Source: Paraphaeosphaeria minitans | Lineage: Eukaryota; Ascomycota; Dothideomycetes; Pleosporales; Didymosphaeriaceae | DNA: 64,000 bases | Direction of reading: 5' to 3' | Assembly: GCA_015832175.1 (NCBI GenBank) | Contig: WJXW01000017.1 | Span: 558,001 to 622,000, forward strand | Shown: positions 20,780 to 31,553 of the stretch, piece after piece | Layout: every line of letters starts with the position of its first letter | Position numbering within the stretch: position 1 is the stretch's first letter | Notes under the pieces: model-generated | What the model was told of the DNA's origin: nothing | Seen by the model: the letters and a program-made list of their open reading frames with translations, nothing else | Database searches by the model: none | Made by a program: the position numbers and the translations under genes

Positions 20780-21247
20780 ACCGCCGAAGCCTCGCTCAAC
20801 CTCTCCCGAGCAAGCTTCAGAGACAGCGCCGCCCTGATCGCCATTGCCGAAGACTCAAAGCAAGTCGCGCTGGCCACGTCCAAGGACAGTTCTTCCATGT
20901 TCATCATCTCGGCGTTGACCCTAGCCTTCCTTCGCCCACGTATGCGGCTGTACATTGGCGTCTCCGTTAGTTACTCTCTGTCGCTGATCCACCAGACGCT
21001 GCTCAGCACGCAGTTCTTCGATGTCAACTCTGAGACCGCGAACGACATGTCTTCATCGCGTTTTTGGCTGTACTGGGCGGTGACGGTACCTCTAACGACG
21101 ATCACAACTGCTGGTGCACGAATCTTCTACCATTTGAGAGATGGGAGGATGAGGGAGAGGCTTTGTCTTGCAAGACAAGGTAGTCAGCTTGCGAATATCG
21201 AAAAAAAAAAAGGTCTTAGAAAAAGCTCAGATACCAGCGGCAAGTGA
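20780..21247 (+). pseudogene. decayed C-terminal end of a CorA-like transporter
   Basis: An open stretch begins just after a TGA (20777-20779) and reads like the end of fungal CorA/ZntB-like proteins: a helix with IAEDSKQVALATSKDSSSM, then the membrane-facing TLAFL, and later FWLYWAVTVPLT, which fits the last transmembrane segment. Between these, one frame runs LAFLRPRM while the next reads LPSPTYAA, so a single missing base near 20936 would restore the expected FLP-type motif. A candidate small intron with a degraded donor (GTACAT, about 20953) and CACCAG acceptor (about 20997) then leads to TLLSTQFFD. No N-terminal part, ankyrin repeats or start codon can be found upstream. I read it as a truncated and frameshifted relic; a short functional gene is less likely. 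Confidence 0.5.
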
Positions 21248-21358
21248 TGAAAGTAGATGAAGTGATATATCCGTTCAATTGATGAGGGACCCAGCTAAAA
21301 CATCTAGCAATCGGAAAAACCCGTCGTCTGCGCCCTGATCCCACTCCTCATCAAGCGT

Positions 21359-22093
21359 CTACTCGCCGTTGCGCTTGCAGCCAGACTTGTCAGTAAGTGC
21401 CGCCGGGCACGTCACCTTCTTGAACGTGACATCCGGGTTGTCAGCACCCTTGAACCAGTCGAAGCGCCAGTAGCAACCCGCTTTGAGCTTCTCAGGGAAC
21501 CCGTCGCAGTCGGACCGGCTCGAGATGCCGCCATACTGTGCTCCCCATCCGTTTGGCGGCGCACCCCACTGGTTTGTGCACGCGTTGAACATGCCCACAC
21601 CGCCTCCTGGCATGGCGAGATCGAAGTGGTTCTGTCCGAGGTCGCCCCCGGTGTTGGTCGCTTGGACAATAAGCTGCTGGCCGGCCACCGGGCCGGAGGT
21701 GAACGTCAACCTAGCTACTGTGTCAGTTATACTCTTTCCTCCTGCACCATGAACCCACTCGTAGCAAGAGCAGCACCACGCGTTCTCCGAGCTTCCAGCC
21801 AGCTTCACCGCCGCGAAGCCATACGCCAGACTGTCGTTGACCGCCCATGGGCTCTGGTTGGAGCACATGTGCGCGACGCCGCCGCCGTTGTCGCACGCGC
21901 TTCTCGCGGCCATGTCGGAGAGCGGGTTGTCGCTCTTGTCGCAGCTGCGGATGGGCTGGTTGACTGGCGCCTTGCCGGCCCAGCCACAAGACCCCTTGCA
22001 GCAGTCCCAGTATCGTGTTGTTTTTCCCGAGCCGCTCTGCGCGGCGGCGGCGGCGGTGAACGCCACGAGAGCGAGTTGCTTGAGATATACCAT
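21359..22093 (-). CDS. secreted GH45 endoglucanase
   Basis: Two exons, 22093-21759 and 21710-21359, with a 48-bp intron (donor GTGGGT, branch-like AACTGAC, acceptor CTAG). The intron length is a multiple of three and has no stop, so the frame is open through it; removal restores CYELTFTSGP, the conserved family sequence. The spliced protein is 228 aa. A signal peptide occupies about residues 1-18. The first catalytic Asp lies in TTRYWDCC and the second in [11 protein letters not shown], matching the two Asp residues of GH45 enzymes; the cysteine-rich pattern ([13 protein letters not shown]) is also typical. GH45 enzymes cut internal beta-1,4 bonds in cellulose with inversion. There is no carbohydrate-binding module, and the protein ends soon after the catalytic domain. 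Confidence 0.92.
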   Translation of the reverse strand: MVYLKQLALVAFTAAAAAQSGSGKTTRYWDCCKGSCGWAGKAPVNQPIRSCDKSDNPLSDMAARSACDNGGGVAHMCSNQSPWAVNDSLAYGFAAVKLAGSSENAWCCSCYEWVHGAGGKSITDTVARLTFTSGPVAGQQLIVQATNTGGDLGQNHFDLAMPGGGVGMFNACTNQWGAPPNGWGAQYGGISSRSDCDGFPEKLKAGCYWRFDWFKGADNPDVTFKKVTCPAALTDKSGCKRNGE

Positions 22094-22190
22094 GTCGGGC
22101 TGGTATGTACTCTGCTATGCAGTCGTAGGATGGTGCAAGACGATCCTTGGATAGTGCGATGTGAAGACTAGAGCTGTGTGGGTGGTCCTA

Positions 22191-22198
22191 GTTATTAT
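22191..22198 (-). promoter_or_regulatory. TATA-like element of the GH45 gene
   Basis: TATAATAA on the minus strand about 100 bp upstream of the endoglucanase ATG. Sequence and position only. Confidence 0.3.
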
Positions 22199-23859
22199 AC
22201 CACGGCCGCAGTCTTGGGCGACGACAGCACGTTCATACGCATGCGTCGGGGATGAGCATGTTTCATTTGAATGATCGCTGCGCAGAGGCAGAGTAATTCG
22301 ACGTCCGTTACACATTGCCTGTTTTTGCGCGGTCGGCGTTACCTGGTTTGCGGGACTGTCGAGATTCGTATACCTCACAGTCCATTCATGCCCAGTCCAC
22401 CCGTGGAAGGAATACGATTGGCGGGTTGCCTTGGTGCCTGCAGTTCCTAGTGGAGCACGGCACAGTTGCTTTGGCGATAATATAATATGGTATGAAGTCA
22501 CCAGACTGCCTCGTATGTTGCCGAGGGATGTTCAATTTGTGAGGTGTGTGGTAGCGTCGGCATTGCGGGAGGACTGGTCCTGATATTTTGCCGATTGATG
22601 TGGCAACCTTATTAGGCACTGATATAGCCCAGCGATGTTTGGATGTCGGGTGGCTTTTGTGGGGTACATATGCAGGTGTTTAGGTACGCATTGAATCTGA
22701 CTGCGGGAGATCCGTGGTGACACGGTATAACGGAAGCGTGAAAGTTCCGCGGGAAGCAAGCCAAAGTCGACACAATTGAAATTTCCTGTGGCGAAGGCGG
22801 GCACGTCGCTGTCCGCTAGGCGGAGGCAGCGTTCGCGCTTAGACTGTCTCTTCATCTGTCGGTTTGCTCCTGTCTTGGCGTAATCACAGCCGGTGGCGAG
22901 CACATCCAAGCTCACTATGGTAGTAGTATGGCCGTCGATATGGATTACTATAAACAATGCCAAATAGACGAGTGCGTGGTGAGCGAGCTCTCATGGGACT
23001 CTCGATGGTTGCTTCCGAGGTGACTTGCGCCACTATGATTGTCTGGAGTCATAACCCATCATTGCATCGCGGGTGTTCACGTTGACATGAGAGGCACCAG
23101 TCTGGAGGAATCTTCCCCGAGTGCACACAAACCTTGGTCTCACGATCCAATTTTCGCATGACGGATATCATAGTTGCGCGTCACCACGACCTACTTTACG
23201 GCTAGGCTTCGTGAGATTCGCATGTTCGGACGTCTACACTTTCGGAACACTCTTCTCCTGATTGGGCTACGCGGCGGGTTCCTCTAAATCGTAGGCTTTT
23301 TGTCACGCTTCTTCCAAGTTGGGATGAGTGCCATTTGGGCTGAACACTAGTCGAGTCAGCCATATTACTCTAGGCGACTCAACCGGGTGCTTCTGAAAGA
23401 TCAGCACCCCTGTGCGCGCTCACGTCTTCTCTGGCTGTGGCATCCCGGATCTCGGTCGGAGAGTGTAGGTGCTCGCGTCCATGCTTTGCGGGAGAAGTGT
23501 TGGTGGAAGCGTTGGTGGGAGCGTTGGTGGGAGAAGACGAGGAGCCACAGCGTATCGGCTTGCATCGGATAGGTTAGATCGATCGAAGCTAAGCCCACGC
23601 TAACCGCAACGCCACACCGAATACGGTAACGCAATAGGGGCCCACTTTGACGATGCCACTTTCACGATGCCACTTTGACGATGCCACTTTGACGATTTAC
23701 CCCAGACTTCCCGTCCCGCTGAACATCGGATGAACATGCCAATACCGCGACTCCATGTCGCCTTCCATTCTCGAGCCTCGTCGCGTCGTGCGGCCGCCTG
23801 GCAACTCATAACACCTGCGCCCGTGTAGACCAGGCTGACTCAAACGTCGCATCCACGCC
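22199..23859. other. intergenic, 1.7 kb
   Basis: A minus-strand frame at 22532-22963 (143 codons) is the longest, but shows no domain, signal peptide or splice partner. A 14-bp repeat GATGCCACTTTGAC occurs about four times at 23639-23698. No gene recognised. Confidence 0.45.
23639..23698. repeat. 14-bp repeat, about four copies
   Basis: The unit is CACTTTGACGATGC with one TTTCACG variant copy. It ends about 160 bp upstream of the start of the double-zinc-cluster regulator, so it may lie in its promoter. Confidence 0.7.
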
Positions 23860-26048
23860 ATGAGGGCCGCTTGCGTCCAATGCCGCGCACGCAAGGTATG
23901 TACACCCATTTCGTACCCAGCTGTGTAGCCGAGCTGTCCAGCGCTCCCCGCGTCGTGTCACCCTGCAACATCGCCGGCAGTCGGTCTTCGCTAACGCCCC
24001 CAAGGTCCGCTGCGATGGTTCGGCCCCTTGTTGTAGGCCATGCGAACGCTTACGCTTCGACTGTTCTTTCCAACAAGCCAGCTCTACCTCGGGTGGATAT
24101 GCAGTTCAGCTTCCGCCCAAAAAGCGCGGTACCGAGGCCTGTCTGGAGTGCCGTTCCATGAAAGCGCGGTGCTCTAGGGAATCTCCTAGGTGCGGCAACT
24201 GTCAGAGAAGAAACAAGAGATGCAGCTATGCATCGTCTTCACGCTCACATTCCACCCTGGAAAGCCCTACCACTATCGATGCGGACTCACACGTGTCGCC
24301 CCAACAACCTAGCGTGACGAGCGAGTTTGCTCCAGCCCTTTCCGTGACAAGCGATGTCGCATCGCCCGTGTCAACAATCACCAGCGATGCCTATCTACCT
24401 GCAGCAGAGTCGATAAGCAGCTACTTCGACTGCTTAGCGCCCCTGCCATCATTCGGATTTCTTCACAAAGAAACTGTCGTTCAACGATGCCTTGATGGAT
24501 CCATCAATCACTGTCTTAAGCTGTCCATCTGCGCTCTTACTTCAATGTTCCTGGGCCAACATCAAATCCGACGTTTGGAATGGGCACAGGAAGCCGAACG
24601 ACTTATGCTTGACAGACTAGAAAGGCCTTCCATCTTTTTGATCCAGGCTTCACTACTCATAATACGGTTCCGTGCTGCAAATGGACAGTTCCCACGTGCC
24701 TTCATCTTGGCGGGATTGGCTGGACGATGGGCCGTTGCCCTGCGGCTCAACTACGAGCACACTGGGCTCGGACCAATAGCACAAGAAGTACGAAGACGTA
24801 CAATTTGGTCGCTTTATCTGCTGGAAGATGGCTTCTGTGTGGGCTTGAAAGAGTTCGAACTGCTTTCTCCCGAAATCATGCATCTGCAGCTACCGTGCGA
24901 GGATGCAGACTTTAACGAAATGCGACCTTCTTCCACTGGCTTCTTGCAATCAGGGAGAGGCATCGAGCCGGAAGTTCTTGGGTTACGCGCAGCCTTCATC
25001 AAATTAGTTTTGATTAGACGCGATGTCATACGTTTCAATCGCCGGATATGTGCCAAGGAAATCACACAGGCGGAACTTTTTACATGCATCGAGCGTTATC
25101 AGAACGATCTGCTTCGCCTGCGTACTCGGCTTGCACCCAACGATCAGTATCCGCGCGCTCTACCTGAAGAACGTCCCTGGTCACCCCAGTATGCCCTACT
25201 CCATATGTCGTGGCACCAATGCCATTGCGACTTGTACCGTCCATTTATGCCCGACTACCCTGAGCTTGGGCCGCATGCCACTTTGAACGGAATGTCTGAG
25301 CCTGACAGAATATTGATGAGAGACAAGTGCTTCTGGCACGCCGAAGAGATTGTGCGCATACTTACGGATTTTGTCCATCACAAGGAGGAACAGCACTTGT
25401 TAGAGCATGACGCAGCGGTTTGCACTTATCATGCTGCTCGACTGGTACTTTTCGGTACTCACAATACTTCCCCCGGACCGGACCATCCAACGAAAACGGC
25501 TTTGGACAAGGCACAGCTGTGTCTCGATGTCATCAAGCGATACTTTAGCTTTTCTGCTCAGCTCGAGTCAATGGTAAGAAACATAGGACGACTTCGCGAT
25601 AGATACTGATACGGTTCAGCGGAAGGCTCTCGAGACGGCGATTGAGCAGCACAGAACACGCTGGAAGCACGCTGGTTCTGTAGAGACAACACCGAGGGAC
25701 CCTGAAATCTCCCGTGATGCACAAAACCGGCAGAGGCTCGCGATACACAGTCTTCTTCGCCAGTCCGACTTCGTCGACGATAGTTGCGAGGCAGCTCTCG
25801 AAACACCAAACCAGACTACGCCAAACATCGTGCCAATAGCCATCGAGGCCGTCGCCACCACACAGCTGCCACAAGGGCGAGTCAACTGGAATATCCAAGA
25901 TACCATGTATCCGCCATGGAACTTCATGGCCAACGACCCAAACTCACTTTATGGATTTCCTACCGCAACTGGTTTGCTTGATTCTGACGGAAACGTGGCA
26001 CAAGGTACCGAACTAGTCGGCAGTCTTGACGAGCAGTGCATGTACTAA
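23860..26048 (+). CDS. transcription factor with two Zn2Cys6 clusters
   Basis: Three exons: 23860-23895, 24005-25573, 25620-26048; 677 aa. Intron 1 (GTATGT..CCAAG) splits the first zinc cluster exactly where fungal C6 genes often carry an intron; intron 2 has GTAAGA..TTCAG. Cluster 1 has cysteines at residues 5, 8, 15, 22, 25 and 32 (with an extra Cys21). Cluster 2, after a basic linker with PPKKRG, has cysteines 58, 61, 68, 75, 78 and 85. Both follow C-x2-C-x6-C-x6-C-x2-C-x6-C. The rest (about 140-520) has the helical fungal transcription factor middle domain, including LSICALTSMFLG and RRRTIWSLYLLEDGF. It should be a nuclear DNA-binding regulator. It ends 175 bp from the AtuA-like gene, tail to tail, and may control that gene and the reductase beyond it; that link is inference. 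Confidence 0.87.
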
Positions 26049-26223
26049 GACGCTTCTTGTACTATATGATACCCGTCTCGAATTCCGATTATACTTGAAA
26101 TTATCGATAAACAATGATCTGGTATCATGTCACTATTTGGGAGATGCATGAGGCACCCACTTGTTCGAGATGAGACTCGTATTGAACGGGGTGCTTGTAA
26201 ATCTAAGTATGAAGCTACCATCC

Positions 26224-28432
26224 TCAAATCCTGCCTCTGCCAAGAAACTTCTTCGGAAGCTCCACCGTCTTTGCGCGCAAGAACTCAATCGCATTCTTAC
26301 CCAGCGTATCAAACTTGTAGCACTGACTATATCCTCTGGATATCTTGTCAGCATTGTCAGGGCGCGTAGTGGAGCAGGGACTCTTACCCGTCAAGGTGAT
26401 CGTGGAGCAGGAAATGAACCGCGCGGATGCCTGGTATCTCGAATCGATCGATGGGATTTCCAGAGTACTCTCCTCCCAACAGGATCTTGATGCGGTCGAT
26501 AGTTAAGAAGCTCTGCAGCCATTGATATTCGTCGTCGTGGCGTGCGATGAAGCCAATGTTGCAGTCGCTGGCCTTGTCTCCACTCTGTCGCTGCACGTCA
26601 GCAAAGCTAATAATGTCAACAAGCTACGGAAAACCTTACCCTTCCAGCTACAATATAGCCTAGAGGTGCGAGCACAGTCTCGCCAAAAGAATCAAGTGGC
26701 GCAGGATTGCTGGTTTCATACGATCGCTGTTGCCTTGGATATTCCTCGGTCACAGCTGGCGGAGGCAACTCTCGAACCTGCTGGGAGCCAAACATGTTGT
26801 GTACCTTGACGCCGAGCTCGGTCTGCGGCATGAGGGACACCCAGTATTCGTAGAAAGGCTTGGGGACAACCTGACGAAGGTCGTTGCTGAGGGAAGCGCC
26901 CTTGATGCCGTTAGTCGATGGCAGGACTATTTGAAGAAGAGATCATACCGGTGCACTCTGCAAGAACGTCTCCAGCACCCAGCGGTTGAACCCATTCGGC
27001 ACGTCTGGCCGCAGCAGCTCCGGGTCGCGCGTCTGCGCGAATATTCGCAGGTCCATCGTCGCAAAGTCCTGTGATGGGGCTTCGTCGCAGATTGAGGAGC
27101 CCATCTGTTGGAACTTGAGCTTCGTGAAGCGTTTGATGTCGTCGCCAATAGTGTATAGAATCTGGTCCTTTGTAATTTGGATCTTTTCTTCAATGTCGAG
27201 GCCACACAGCCAGATATGCCACTCAGCCTGGAAACCGCCTGGTAGCGTGATTCCGACCTTGGTAGTAGGAGGAGGTGGAAGGCCCTTTACGCCGGTCACG
27301 CGGACAAGCTCTTCGCCAATTTGGTCCATTTGGATTCCGGTAAGATCTGCGACTACATCGCAGTTGTAGTAGAGTCTGTGAGAGGGTGAGAAGGATAAAA
27401 ACCGATTGAAACATATATGGCTTACGGTCCTTGTATCTCGTAGAGGAGCTGCGAGGCACATGAGCGCACTGTAACACACCCACCGGTGTTCTTTTCTTTC
27501 GCGATGTTGAAGTTACCGTCTGCCTCAATCTCTGCTATAGGAAAGCCCATGTTGACGTGTTTGCCGGTATAAGGAAAGTCAGTGAGATTGCTTTGCTCTG
27601 AACAAAGATCTGCATACCTTGATAAGATCTTTGAACTCTGAGTAGAAACCTCCCGTGACGTATGATCCACATTCTATAAGATGACCAGCAACGAGTGCGC
27701 CAGCGAGCTCGTCAAATTGATCATTCTTCCAGTCATGCCACCAACTAGTCTTGTGTCAATACTGAACACACAACCTCCGGGCCAGACTTACGCTGCAACA
27801 CCAATGACAGGTGCCGCATCAGCAACACGGCCACAGAGCACGATATCGGCTCCATCTCGGAAAGCTTCTGCAATGCAAAGCCCACCAAGATAGGCTTGCG
27901 CGCATATAGGTTCTGCTCCCAGCTCTTCGAGCGCTTTCCCGTGCATCAAACTTTCAAACTTCTCGCCTCTCTGCATAAGCTTGCGAACCTGAGGCGTAAC
28001 ATCATCACCCGAGACCCACGACACCTTTAGGTGTTCAGCGCCACGTTCTTTCAATTTTTGCAGGACGACCTCGGTCAACAGCTCCGTGTCACTGGCGCCC
28101 GCATTGACACACATCTTAGTTTTGTTCTTGATCAAGTTGTCGATGCAGGGCTCGAAGCACTGCATGAAAGTCTCGGCGTACATGGCCTTCTTTTTGCGCT
28201 CTTCGAGGCTCTGTTTCTGCGCTTCCCCATTCACCTGTAGTTTGCTGGCGCCGTCGGCCTGTCGTTTTGCTTTTCCAGTTCCGTGCATCATCATGGTCAT
28301 CTCGGCGAGCCAATCTCCAATGATGGCGTCCACCTCCGGATCGCCAGCCATCCGCGTCAGGGCAAGGTATCGATCTGTGAACCCGCCCGAACATCCCGCA
28401 ATGCGGACAGGCCTCTTCGTTGCTGACGGCAT
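26224..28432 (-). CDS. AtuA / DUF1446 family protein
   Basis: Seven exons by my reading: 28432-27792, 27744-27618, about 27565-27426, 27375-26949, 26900-26640, 26584-26388, 26335-26224; about 634 aa. Five introns are clear (45-60 bp, GT..AG, in phase). Intron 2 (donor GTATGC at 27617) lacks an AG where the frame must resume near GKHVNMGFPIAEI. The N-terminal half (IAGCSGGFTDR, GADIVLCGRVADAAP, VKGLPPPPTTKVGIT) is the AtuA core; the C-terminal part (SGDKASDCNIGFIARHDDE, HFLLHDHLDGGY) is the linked AtuA-like domain. In Pseudomonas, AtuA belongs to the acyclic terpene (citronellol/geraniol) pathway, but its reaction is not firmly known and the fungal substrate is unknown. It shares an 884-bp promoter region with the aldo-keto reductase. 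TATAAAAG lies about 91 bp upstream of the ATG. Confidence 0.8.
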
Positions 28433-29316
28433 AATGTGCGTTGTTGGGAGTACGATAACTTTGAACTAGATGTCGACCAAGGGTGTCCGACTGGAGTAAG
28501 CGCAGGAGGCCGGAAGAAGGAGCTTTTATAGTCCCAACCGCTTGCAAGATGCACAAATACGATTCAAGAAGTCTGCGCGGAGGACAACAAATGACTAGGT
28601 AGAGCTATAATTTCTGGATGCGGGGCTCCCGCAGTCGCGAGTTCTGCGTAGTGTTAGCCGTGAGGATACCTATATCCGCGCCTGCCAGCACTGTGCTCCC
28701 CTCTGCGCAGCATGGACAGGATACCGGCGCGCTGTTTGCCATGAAATTAATCTCTGGGCTGGAATCAGTCCCAGGAAAGATTATTCTGAAAACAAACAGT
28801 ACGCAGCTCTGAGGATGGGATAGAGCAAGCTCAAGACTGATTAGGTATCGATATGGTGCCGTGTGTGCGCCCCACCATCGTTCCCCGCACTCAGCCAAAG
28901 CGCTTGAAGCATCCGCACAACTTCACACGACCACAACGTGAACTGTGTAAAAAGACAGCTGTGTTTGTCGACAAATATCACGGACAGAGAGGAATCGAAG
29001 ATGACAAACCCTCATGTCGGCTTAGAGGTAATCTGAGATGCCTTATGTCCGATACCTACCTAGCATTTCGAGCTAAATGATCAAAAACAATGACCGCTAA
29101 GCTTCGTTCGGTAGGTAAATAGCACGAACTCAAGCTACTGCGATCTGTCCAATTTGTCCCGCCCGAGTTTCTTTCTTGCGTTGCTCCACAGCGTGCTTTG
29201 TGCTATTCTGGCATCATCTGGCTTCGTATAAGACACCTTTTACCACCTTCACGAGCTTCACAACACCCACTCCGACCGCTACATCGCCACTGGAAGTCAG
29301 CATCAACAAGCACAAC
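28433..29316. promoter_or_regulatory. divergent promoter of AtuA-like and reductase genes
   Basis: Minus-strand TATAAAAG at 28523-28530 lies about 91 bp from the AtuA-like ATG. Plus-strand TATAAG at about 29226 lies about 90 bp from the reductase ATG. CGGGGCTCCCG at 28621-28631 is an inverted CGG pair with a 5-bp spacer, the kind of site bound by Zn2Cys6 dimers. Whether the neighbouring double-cluster regulator binds it is not shown by the sequence. Confidence 0.4.
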
Positions 29317-30600
29317 ATGGCGACCAAGAACAGGATAATCTTGGGGCGTAAGTGCATGTTTTCAAAGACATAAGCGTCTGGCTAACATACAAAGTCATGA
29401 CCTTTGGACCGGTAATTAGCCTGTTTGGGAACGCCGTATTCACAGCTGATTTAGGCAGGACGTCGAATGGGGTGCCAAAACGACATCGCTTGAGGAATTC
29501 GGCACCTTCCTCGACCACTTCCAGGCTGCAGGCTACGATGAAGGCGACACCGCACGCACGTACCAGCGCGGCTCGCAAGAAGCCTTCACAGCTGCAGTCG
29601 GGTACAAGAAGCGCAACCTCAGCATCGCGACCAAGCTCTATCCTGTCTCGCCTGGAGCACATGAGCCCAAGGTTCTGCGGGAAAATCTCGAGGAGTCGCT
29701 GAAGCAACTCGAGACAGACTGTGTCGATGTCTTTTATTTGCATGCACCGGATAGAAGCGTGCCTTTCGAGAAGACGCTTGAAACTATCAACGAGCTATAT
29801 AAGGAGGGCAAGTTCAAGAAGTTTGGGTTGAGCAACTATGCCGCTTTTGAGGTAGCCGAGATTGTCATGATTTGTCGTGAGAAGGGTTGGGTCCGACCGA
29901 CCATCTACCAGGGCTGCTACAACGCCATTAGTGAGCGAATCCAGTCAAAAGCGTGCTCCGGGAAGTCTAATTTGACGGTTTAGCGCGAGGAATCGAGAAC
30001 GAGTTGATACCTGCGTGTCGGCGATACGGCCTGGACATCGTCATCTACAACGGGCAAGTCCACAGCCATCCTCTCATCTCAGACGCAATGCTGACTTGAA
30101 TCCAGACTGGCCGGCGGTCTATTTACCGGAAAGTATAAAGCAGGTAAAACCGAAGCGCCCGCACAACCTTCGTTTGTGGACAAGGTTTACCGCACACGAT
30201 ACATTCAAAACGGCTACCTCGATGCACTCAGCATCATCGAGCCCGTAGTCACGGCCCACGGCCTCACGCTCATTGAGGTGGCAATGCGATGGCTCATCCA
30301 CCACAGCGCTCTGAAGATGCGGACTAACGGTGGAAACGAGTACGTGGCGCCCCGAGGGAGGTGGTGATTGTGGTACACACAAAGCTGACTTGAAACAGCG
30401 GCCTCATCATCGGCGCAAGCAGCCTTTCCCAGCTGGACAACAACTTAGCCGTGATTGAAAAGGGACCTTTGCCCAAGGAGGTGGTCGACGCGTTGGACGA
30501 CGGATGGCTGGCTGCGAAGCCTACCACCCCGGATTACTGGCACATGGATCTGAAGTACACCTACGACACTCAAGAAGCACTCTTTGGGAAAAGTGCCTAA
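29317..30600 (+). CDS. aldo-keto reductase, AKR7-like
   Basis: Six exons: 29317-29347, 29395-29411, 29459-29930, 29984-30053, 30106-30339, 30399-30600; 325 aa by summed length (978 nt). Exon 2 is only 17 nt. Intron 4 starts with GCAAGT, a GC..AG intron, and is needed to join YNG to LAGGLFTGKY. Family marks in order: IILGLMTFG near the start, GYDEGDTARTY (Asp and catalytic Tyr of the tetrad), IATKLYP (Lys), FYLHAPD (His), and LIIGASSLSQLDNN near the end for NADPH binding. AKR7-type enzymes reduce aldehydes, including dialdehydes, with NADPH in the cytosol. Divergent from the AtuA-like gene, so coordinate use is plausible; the substrate is unknown. Confidence 0.88.
30054..30105 (+). other. GC-AG intron of the aldo-keto reductase
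   Basis: The 52-bp intron has donor GCAAGT, branch-like GCTGACTT and acceptor TCCAG. No GT donor nearby keeps the frame and the conserved LAGGLFTGKY together. GC donors are a known minority class in fungi. Confidence 0.75.
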
Positions 30601-31553
30601 TGCCGCCGGGGAAATATGTCTGTCGCGAGAAGGTCATAGCCACCGGTGCAGCCATTAGCGACGTAGGATCAAAGAGAAGAGGGAGCATATTCTCGACGAT
30701 TGTTCAGATCCCGAGGGATGCGGCAAAAGTACCTCATAAAGACGTATACACACACTCACATGCTTCTCAACCCGTTGATCATCTTCTTCTAATGGCCGGT
30801 ACGATCACGATCGTCTTTAGGCTACGGTTCGGCGGCACTTCTTGTATCTCCTCGATCCTCAAACCATGCAGATCAGGAATAAACAGTGGCCGACAAAAAA
30901 GCCAACACTGACACGACTCGGTGGAATGGCTGTGCAACGAGTTGTCACAGACTATTGATTGAGGAAGCATAGCTAGTCTTCGACGCGATGTAACAGGCAG
31001 ATTATGGCTTTTAGAAGCAGTACCAGCCAATATGATATAAATTCTCCCCAGACACGCTTTAATGACACCACTGACCTCTCTTGATGGGGATATAGCTGCG
31101 GGATTTACTTTAAATGTATTCGTTGTTATGTGTACGCCTGCCTTCATATATCTATGCAGGTTTACGAGAGGGAAGAGTACATCACAGGAGTTGTAATTTT
31201 CTGTAATTGTTCTTCTCCTATTTATTTAACGTTTATGCCATCTTAAAAACTATATCGTTTAGGCCCTGGTTACCGTTCTTCATGCTTTAACGCACCTATG
31301 CTTTCTAGCAATCAGATACGCAGAGCGTTTCGAAGTTACTCATAGTGAAGTATATATTCCACACCGCAATCACCTGAGCATTTTGAGGGAGCACACTGCG
31401 CATTCGGAGCATCTAGACAGTCTGCCAGTCTGCTACCAAGTCAGACGACGAACAACCACTCTACAACGCCGCATGCTCCTCGCCACCCCCACCCCGCCTC
31501 AGATGCCATGCCAACATGCCCACGAACCTGCAGTCCCCAACGCAGGCCCATGA
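30601..31553. other. intergenic, partly AT-rich
   Basis: Downstream of the reductase. About 31010-31380 is visibly richer in A/T than the rest of the window and has no open frame of note. No transposon feature is visible, so I cannot say whether the bias comes from repeat-induced point mutation. Confidence 0.4.

Noticed and set aside
22532..22963. 143-codon minus-strand frame between GH45 and the double-cluster regulator
   Set aside because: No recognisable features and composition like the surrounding intergenic DNA.
31010..31380. AT-richer stretch as a repeat-induced-mutation footprint
   Set aside because: Too short, no transposon homology visible, and I cannot compute dinucleotide indices by eye.
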